A DNA stretch of 64,000 bases from Przewalskia tangutica (taxonomy: Eukaryota; Streptophyta; Magnoliopsida; Solanales; Solanaceae), in assembly GCA_029844215.1 (NCBI GenBank), contig CM056728.1:5358001-5422000 (forward strand). Reading direction: 5' to 3'. A program made the translations under genes and the position numbers. Below the pieces are notes generated by a model that saw only the letters and a list, made by a program, of their open reading frames with translations, had not been told where the DNA came from and made no database searches. Positions 57,237-64,000 of the stretch are shown in pieces. Every line of letters starts with the position of its first letter. Position 1 is the first letter of the stretch.

Positions 57237-58890
57237 GCCACCAACAACCATGTCACAGAAGAGAGGTCGACAAGTGGGAGGAGAACAGTGGGAGTCCACG
57301 AAATAGATGCCATTGCTGCCTTGAATGCCCAAGTGGCCCTTTTGGCAAAACAGTTGCAGCAACATACAGTATCAATGAATGCAGTGCAGATGCCTAAAAG
57401 CTGTGAGATATGTGGTGGCCCACATACATTCGATAGGTGTCCTTCAGTTGATCCCAATAATATACCAATGGAGCAGGCAGAGTGTCGGTAGTGGTAATTA
57501 TCGAGGCCACGCAGAACAACCCCTACTCCAACACATATAATCCAGTGGAGAGAATCACCCAAATTTCTCATGGAGAGAGACCGAGCGGCGAGAATCAATA
57601 TAGGGGCGATGCGAACCAGCGAGAACGAGTCGTGACCGCCGCTCGGGCCCGCGGCAGCGATTGATGCACGCGATTCGTGAGAAGCCAGACGAGCTCAGAG
57701 CAGCTTTGTTGGCACTTACCAACGCCCAGACCTAGTTCATGACAGAAGCTAGATCGTCGTTCAGGAACTTGGAAACACAAGTGGGCCAGCTAGTAAAACA
57801 GGCAAACAACAGGCCATATGGTACATTGCCAAGCAACACAGAGGTAAATCCGAGGGAGCAATGCAAGGCAGTACAATTGCGAAGTGGGAAACAGTTGGAG
57901 GAGCAGTCACCTCAAACAGTAGTTGAGCAAAAGGCAGAGATATAAAAAGAAAAGGTGATTGAACCTAGCCCAGTAGTAGAGAAAACTCCAGAGAAGGAGT
58001 ATACAGAGAAGATCCCATTCCCCCAGAGACTACAGCGGAAGGCGGTTGATAAACAATTCTCCAAATTTTTGGAGACATTCAGGAAACTGCATATCAACAT
58101 ACATTTTATAGAGGCTTTGGAGCAGATGCCCTCCTATTTCAAGTTCATGAAGGAGATCTTGGGGAAAAAGAAGAAGCTGGCAGAGTACGAAATAGTAGCA
58201 CTGACGGAAGCGTGTAGTGCTATCTTGCAGAAGAAGTTGCCACCAAAGCTAAAAGACCCAGGGAGCTTTACACTACCTTGCACAGTGGGCAGGGTGACAT
58301 GCAACAGAGCTCTGTATGATTTAGGAGCAAGTATAAATCTGATGCCCTTATCGGTATTTAAATGATTGGAGTTGGGTGATGCCAAACCAACCACGATAAG
58401 CTGCGGTGGCGATGGGGCGATGGTTCATCGAAGGAAGATTGAGGACGTGATTGTTAAAGTAGGAAAATTCTTCTTTCCTGCAGACTTCCTCATTCTTGAC
58501 ATGGAAGAAGATGCGGAAATCCCTATCATATTGGGGAGACCATTCCTAGCAACAGGGAGAGCTTTGATTGATGTAGAAAGAGGAGAGCTGACATTAAGGG
58601 TGGAGAAGGAAGAAATGGTGTTTAAAGTTTTTAAACATATCATAGAGCCACCAACTATGAGTAGATGCTTTGCAATCAGCACCATCAAGCCCCCTTGTGA
58701 GCCATTGCAAGTCAACCAAACGAAGATGAGCCCACGAAAGCAGGCATGGTTTGTCAAACCCCCACAGAAACTGGTATGTGTTCCTGAACTCCCCCTTAAC
58801 GATAATGCTAAGAGGAAAAGAAGAAAAAGAAAACGAAAAATGTGGAGAAAATGGGTTAGTTTTGGGCTTGACCCACCCCACGTTTATTAA
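57237..58890 (+). pseudogene. Athila-like gag 3' part and protease
   Basis: Gag resumes with HVTEERSTSGRRTVGVHEID-like sequence in a single frame, then a knuckle CEICGGPHTFDRC (CX2CX3HX4C, from 57,402). After shifts, 57,955-58,365 and 58,366-58,890 lie in one frame split only by TGA at 58,363-58,365. They carry YDLGASINLMPLSVFK, the Athila form of the aspartic protease active site (DLGAS at 58,318), and EIPIILGRPFLATGRALIDV. The protease would mature the gag-pol precursor. Coding ends in a Lys/Arg-rich tail, and polymerase does not follow. Confidence 0.85.
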
Positions 58891-59794
58891 ACTAAGGAAC
58901 TTGCGTCCGACTAAAAGACGTTAAAGCAGCGCTACTTGGGAGGCAACCCAGGTATTTTGATTTATTTTGCTTTAATATAGTAATCTTTATTAAGAACGGT
59001 CTCACGGAGGTAGTGTTTGTCTTTGTGATTGGCAGTGCAGACAATAAAGCGAAGGGTGAAAATCGAAGAAAAGCCGATTTCGGAAAAAGCGGGTAAGCCG
59101 CGGCTGGAAGAAGCGAAAGGTCTTTGAAGTTTAAGCGTCGCGGCGCCAGAGCGGCGCGCGGTAGAAATCGAGAAAAAATGCCAAGTTTAGCGTGCGGCGA
59201 AATTCGAAGCGAGTGCAGAACATTGGTAGCCGCTAGCCAAAAGCGAGGCCGCGACAGGCGAAATCGAAACTTAAAAACGCCCAGAAATCAGATTTTCCCC
59301 AATTTCAAAACCAAAACCTAACCCTTCCTCTCCACAAAACCCACGTAAATCCACAAGTTACCCACAAATCCTCCACAAATCAAACCCAACCACAACCAAA
59401 ACTCTTAAATTCCTAAAACCCTTAGCTATCTCAACCAACAAAGCTCCATTCCATAGCCTCAAATCACCATTAGAAGCAAGAACATCGTGGAGAACACCAT
59501 CAAAAAGGTAATCTTCACCTTTTCTTGTAAGTTGCTAGTAGTCAAAGGAGGTAGAAGTTTGGAGAAGTGTTGCATTGTGAAGTAGTTTGGGTGCTGAAAA
59601 ATTGATTGTGAAGTTCGGAGAAGGAGTAGACAAAGAGGTGTGGGTATTGGGTAGTAGAGTTGAAGTTTGGGGGTGTTTGTGTTTTAGCTGCTAATTGTTG
59701 ATTGTGTTGGGAAACATTTGTGCCACTAAGTTGTAAGCTGCAGAAACCGTTTTAACCATGTCCACCAGAAAGAGAAGAGCCTCCACATCCACCC
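58891..59794 (+). other. Athila-like spacer after protease
   Basis: CGTTAAAGCAGCGCTACTTGGGAGGCAACCCA at 58,919-58,950 is a motif that in Athila elements lies after pol. Its position directly after protease shows that RT, RNase H and integrase were deleted or never present. The rest is non-coding, with a GC-rich patch at 59,040-59,250. Confidence 0.65.
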
Positions 59795-60859
59795 ATGTCT
59801 GATGATACTAGGTTTGTGAGCTACCAAGCTTTCCAAAGATACAAAAAGCTTAGTACTAGGCCCTTAATCTCTGAAAGGGGAATGGACTACCAGAGGGAGT
59901 CGTTTGGGGAGGAAGATGTCTATGAGCCCATTCGGGCAATGATTGAGATAATGGGGTGGAGGAGATTTGTGAATCCGGAGAAGATAGCACCAATGAACAC
60001 AACAATGGTGCGTGAATTTTATGCGAACTTTCCGGAGAGGGTGGAAAGGGGATGCTTTGTGAGGGGAAGATATATGCCTGTGACGGCAGACGCGATAAAT
60101 ATGGCTCTAAAAACAGTTGATGTTGAAGAAATAAGCGATTGGAGTCATTTTAGAACATGGTCTAGGAGTACCAACAACATCAACTGGAACACCATCGCAG
60201 ACACAGTGAGCTACCCTGGGGATGCTTTCGATATTGCAAGAAATGGGTCAAGAGCACTGAGCATGTGCCAATTCAACAAAGCAGCCAAGGGTTGGCTATA
60301 TTTCGTCAGCGCCCGCATGATTCCATCCACGCACTACACCAGAGTACCAGAAGATAGGATTAAGCTGATATATAGAATTATGAGGGGGATGACGATTGAT
60401 GTGGGGAAATAGATAGTGCAGAACATTGAAGAAATCAGCAGGTTGGTGACAACAGGTGGATTGGGACATGGCTCACTTATCACGAATTTGTGCCACATGA
60501 ATGGGGTCCCAACCTACCAGACACTCGTAGAGAAACCAATGCCAAGAACATATGAGATAGTGCACTCTTTCCCGGACCCAAGCCCCAACAGCGGAAGAAG
60601 AGCACAACCAGCGGCAGCAGCAGAGGCCGCAATGAACGAAGATGAGCCTGAAATAGGGGCTCAATATGCGGCAGGACCTAGCCACCAGCCAACCACAGAA
60701 TCAGAACCTCCAGTGCCTATGATGGAGCAAGTGCTCCAGAACCAGAGAATGATGATGCAACATTTTGACACAATGATACAAGGACAACATGAGTTGCGAC
60801 AAGGGCAACAAGAATTGAGGCAGGAGCAACAAGCGGTTGCACCAATGATTGTGAGATGA
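59795..60859 (+). pseudogene. Athila-type late ORF (putative plant transposon protein)
   Basis: One frame of 355 codons is interrupted only by TAG at 60,410-60,412. The first part has VREFYANFPERVERGCFVRG, YMPVTADAINMALKT and NKAAKGWLYFVSARMIPSTH, the pattern of the plant-transposon domain seen in late ORFs of Athila relatives. The second part is Pro/Ala-rich and ends with glutamine-rich HELRQGQQELRQEQQ repeats. The role is unknown in the family; it has been discussed as env-like. I see no signal peptide or membrane segment. Confidence 0.7.
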
Positions 60860-62111
60860 GTTCCCTGTTCAACCAATGGTCGATGCATTATCCACCGCCA
60901 CCACCACCATTTTAACCAAGTCTGTAAGTGTCTTATTTCTTTTATTGTCTTTGAGTCTACACACATTGGGGACAATGTGTGATTTAAGTTTGGGGGTGTT
61001 TTATTTGTGTCTTGTTTTGCTTTATTTAAGTCTTTTTGACTGTTCTGTGTTTATTTTGAGTCACCAAATTTTTTCTTTTCTTTTTAAGTCATCATTGCCT
61101 GTCAAAGATCATGTATGCTGTAGTTGCTAGAAACACCTAGTGAAGTAAGGTGGAATAATGTAATGGAATTGAAGCAACTATCTAAACACCTAGGTTAGAT
61201 ATGCCAGAAACTCACAAAATCTGTCTACTTGGAGTTTCTTGCTTAAATTATGCATGCTAAATGATGAAAATCTATGTGTTATGATTGCTTGCTATTTGAG
61301 GCGAAATAGTTAGGATATGCATGTTAGGGAGATGACTCAGACATTTCTTTGATAGCCAATTCTTACCATTCTTTTCTATCCCGGACTTTAAAAGTATCCC
61401 TAGTCAGCCCCATTGAGCCTAAACATTGAAACTTCTTCTTTGACACCCTATATTCCCACAAATTGTGCCATAAGTAAAAATGTGAAGTAGTGGAATAAAT
61501 TGTGTTGAAAAAGAGACAAAAGAGTGAATAAGCACTGTTGCACTTTGATAAAAAGTAATAAGAAATAGGCAAAGCCTAAGTTTGGGTGCTTGTCATTATT
61601 ATATACTTCACTCTCCCAAAACAAAGAGGAAAAAATAGAATCGAAGTGAAGGAAAGAACAAAAAGAAAAGGGAAATACTGAAAAGCTAAAGAGCTTATGG
61701 TACACAGAATGAGCCTAAAATGCGTATTTTTACCTACCTATACCTAAGCCTACATTACAACCCTTAAAGTCCTGAAGATCTCTTTTATGCATATCCAGGA
61801 TTAGTGGAGAATAGCAAGTAAACATGCCATAGGAATTTTCTAGTTTACAAGCATGATTTAGTATATTGACTTCCATTAAGCATGATAAATATGAGTTTGC
61901 GAAATATCTAGCTTAATGTGTTTAGTGTGCTGAAATTTCATGCTATATGTTCCTGCATATTATTCTGCTAACCTTCATGTTTTTCTAGATAACACTAATG
62001 CAACAAAAGTGATCAATGTCAGTGAGTCTTTTATTTTCGTTTCTTTGAGTCTTTTATTTCTTTCTTTCTATCTTTGCTCGAGGGCGAGCAAAGGTTAAGT
62101 TTGGGGGTATT
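60860..62111 (+). other. Athila-like 3' untranslated region
   Basis: Non-coding and AT-rich. AAGTTTGGGGGTGTT at 60,986 is a polypurine-like copy of AAGTTTGGGGGTATT at 62,097-62,111, which lies directly before the 3' LTR. The short frames here have no recognisable domain. Confidence 0.7.
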
Positions 62112-63460
62112 TGATCGGTGTATTTTATATACACTTTTCGAGTCATTTTTAGTTAATCTTTTGTCCCTTTTTGTACAAATAAGTGTCGTATTAGGATAGT
62201 TTTCCTTTCTTTTGAGTCAAAGTGGTTAAAATGGCCAAATGGCGGAAAAGGAGCTAATAAAGGGCAAAAGTGGAAGTTCCAGAGCTGAAAAACAGAGAAA
62301 TTGGCGAGCAGCGGCGTAGGACCAGTAGCCGCGACGCCTCCTGCGATCGAAGCGAGCGCGGCGCTAATCATCGAGAGGCTGCGAGGTTCCAGCGCGCGAC
62401 GCCCGCAGAGCAGCGAAGATCGGGGCGCGGCGCCAAAACACCGATGTCTTTGCGAAGTTCCGTGACTGGCCGATAGCGAGCCGCGCGCCGGGAAAAATCG
62501 AGTTTTGACGATTTTACGGGCGAACTGCAGGGAAAAGTTAAGGGCAATTTTCAGCCTATAAAAGGAGAACCCTAGGCAGATTTTAAGGGTTCCCCTTCTT
62601 GCACAACATAAGGATTCTTGCTTGGAGATTGGAGACCATAGTTTAGTAAATTTCTTTCCTTTTCTTTTCTTTTATTTCAGTTTTTGTATGATGAACTTTG
62701 AATTAGTTCTTGTCATGTCAATGGCTAGGAACTAATTCTCTTATAGGGCTTTCCATATTGATTCACTAGAAACTTATGTTATGAATTAATGCATGTCTAT
62801 GGTTATTCTTCTTCTTTGTGAGATTTATCCAATAATTGTTTTGAATGCTTGGTAATTAATTGACAACTAATTATCATTATATGATTTGTAATCAAAATTC
62901 GAAAGGAGGAGGTTGTGAATATGCTGTAAGTTGGGTAGACATTCTTGGATTGGGGATGAAAATACCTCAATTATTTATGTAGCGTTAATGAGAGGCTTAA
63001 CAACCCTAATTTTGCGCATGGTGCGTGACGGTTAACTAAGTTTTTGTTCTTAATCCTCCTATAGAGTTATCCTTATCACCGAAAGGTAGAAAGGTGCGAT
63101 ACTGGGGTTGAGTGTTTATATATCCTTAACGGGAATATAAAATGATTTCGTAAACCTGCTAGCTCCGAGAGATGAAGACCATAATTCATTGCATTAATAA
63201 ATAACATAAGCGGATAGTTGAGGAGACATGGAAGCCCTATTCCCATCACAACTGAAGTAAACTCATTAGTTAAATTAGTCTTTATAATTCTTAGTTATAA
63301 ACAACAAAATCAAATATCAATTACCAAATAGATACCAAAAGATAGATAGTTGGTACTTGAACCCTAATCCTTGTGGACGATATTCGGTCTTACCAGAACT
63401 ATATTACTTGTTACGATAACGTGCACTTGCGTTAAAGTGTGTGCATCTTTTCGCGCATCA
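62112..63460 (+). repeat. 3' LTR of Athila-like element
   Basis: 1,349 bp, TGATCGGTG...CGCGCATCA, followed by the CTCCT target duplication. It pairs with 43,064-44,399. Confidence 0.9.
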
Positions 63461-64000
63461 CTCCTCCACCTGAATGACTCCCGCTTTGATTAACTCCACT
63501 ATTTTGTCCTTGAGTGTATATCAATTTTCGATGTCGTGCCCCTCGACACCGGAGTGGTATGCACAATGTTTGGTTTTATCGTGCCCTCGGGAAGTAGGCC
63601 TGGGGATATTTCTGGGAATTGGCTGGAGTATTCCTGCGGCTTTCAGCTCCTTATACACTTGGGTTATGGGTTCGGCTAAAGGTGTATAGGTTCTGGTTGG
63701 CTTTCTCTCAGCATCTATGCGGGGTTTGAAGATGTTTAGTGGACGGGCCTTTGGCTGTAGCGTATACACGGGTGGGTATCGTAAGGGGTTGTCGTATGCA
63801 TTGCGAAAGTAGGTTTGTGGTGGCCTTTGGTTTGTGTTTGGCTGGAGTATGGTAGGCATTTGGTTTTGTGTGGGATGCGTGAGTGCATTGTATATTTGCT
63901 GAATGGGATATGTAGTAAGAGGGTACTGGTAATAATTTGGAGGATTTTGACTGTTTTGGTTATTTGTAGTGACGAGTACTTCAGTGATGTTTCTGAGCCT
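63461..64000 (-). mobile_element. Ogre-like element on minus strand, part 2 (gag)
   Basis: The minus strand at 63,521-63,859 encodes RIDAERKPTRTYTPLAEPI and HCAYHSGVEGHDIEN, matching 50,950-51,140 of the plus-strand element. The CTCCT at 63,461 is the far copy of the Athila target duplication, so this piece and 40,327-43,063 are one element split by the insertion. It continues beyond the window, where its 5' LTR and primer site would lie. Its gag reads better than the plus-strand copy over this stretch. Confidence 0.85.

Larger units (their letters stand above)
43064..63460 (+). mobile_element. Athila-like element, split by a nested Ogre-like element
   Basis: The LTRs are 43,064-44,399 and 62,112-63,460 (TGATCGGTG...CGCATCA), with exact target duplication CTCCT (43,059-43,063 and 63,461-63,465). 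The primer region AGTTTTTGCGCCGTT at 44,400 is a worn form of the Athila-type Asp tRNA site. The polypurine tract AAGTTTGGGGGT precedes the 3' LTR. Gag, protease and the extra late frame are present, but reverse transcriptase, RNase H and integrase are absent between 58,890 and 59,795. Removing the 11.9-kb insertion at 45,371-57,236 would make gag continuous across the GCCAC duplication. Confidence 0.9.

Noticed and set aside
1..64000. tRNA, rRNA or organellar insertions
   Set aside because: No cloverleaf-compatible tRNA gene, rRNA motif or plastid/mitochondrial gene was seen; the only tRNA-like boxes belong to the SINE.

Overview
This window is nuclear DNA of a flowering plant, most likely a member of the Solanaceae. 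The evidence is a ubiquitin-activating enzyme gene of plant type with spliced introns, a tRNA-derived SINE with the head motif familiar from Solanaceae, an RTE-type LINE with a TGTTGTTG-type tail, and abundant Ty3/gypsy elements of the Tekay/Del, Athila and Ogre/Tat lineages. No bacterial, organellar or rRNA sequence was recognised. The species cannot be named from what is visible.

Layout. 1-11,348 is a mosaic of decayed LTR retrotransposons: a gag-only Tekay-type element on the minus strand, interrupted by the 3' end and 3' LTR of an Ogre-like element (7,091-10,513). 11,349-13,775 holds the promoter and a repeat-filled leader of the main gene. 13,776-21,517 is UBA1, a complete six-exon E1 ubiquitin-activating enzyme gene on the plus strand (1,090 codons); its introns hold MITEs and a LINE nested inside a hAT-type MITE. 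Convergent to it, 22,757-29,634 on the minus strand carries seven exons of a leucine-rich-repeat gene that resembles the Arabidopsis LRR plus ubiquitin-like protein At2g30105. Its ubiquitin-like 5' part is not visible and one exon has an in-frame TGA. Its 5-kb intron hosts a copia element with both LTRs, two hAT insertions, a SINE and a foldback MITE. An orphan exon resembling a canopy/MIR-interacting saposin gene lies at about 29,950.

30,590-40,326 holds an isolated Tekay-type LTR, unassigned DNA, a (TA)32 microsatellite and a decayed Tekay element (LTR, PBS, gag, RT, RNase H, integrase). From 40,327 to the window end there is a three-deep nest. A minus-strand Ogre-like element (40,327-43,063 and 63,461-64,000) was split by an Athila-like element (43,064-63,460, target duplication CTCCT). 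That element was itself split in its gag by a plus-strand Ogre-like element (45,371-57,236, target duplication GCCAC).

The UBA1 reading frame is clean, and only UBA1 looks like a fully intact host gene. All retroelements lack a complete polymerase region and must depend on partners. The most unusual structures are the Ogre-like 3' regions: tandem arrays of perfect 9-bp hairpins, minisatellites and modular repeats shared by three separate copies. Paired repeat copies also differ mainly in their GC-rich stretches, which may be biological or a sequencing artefact.
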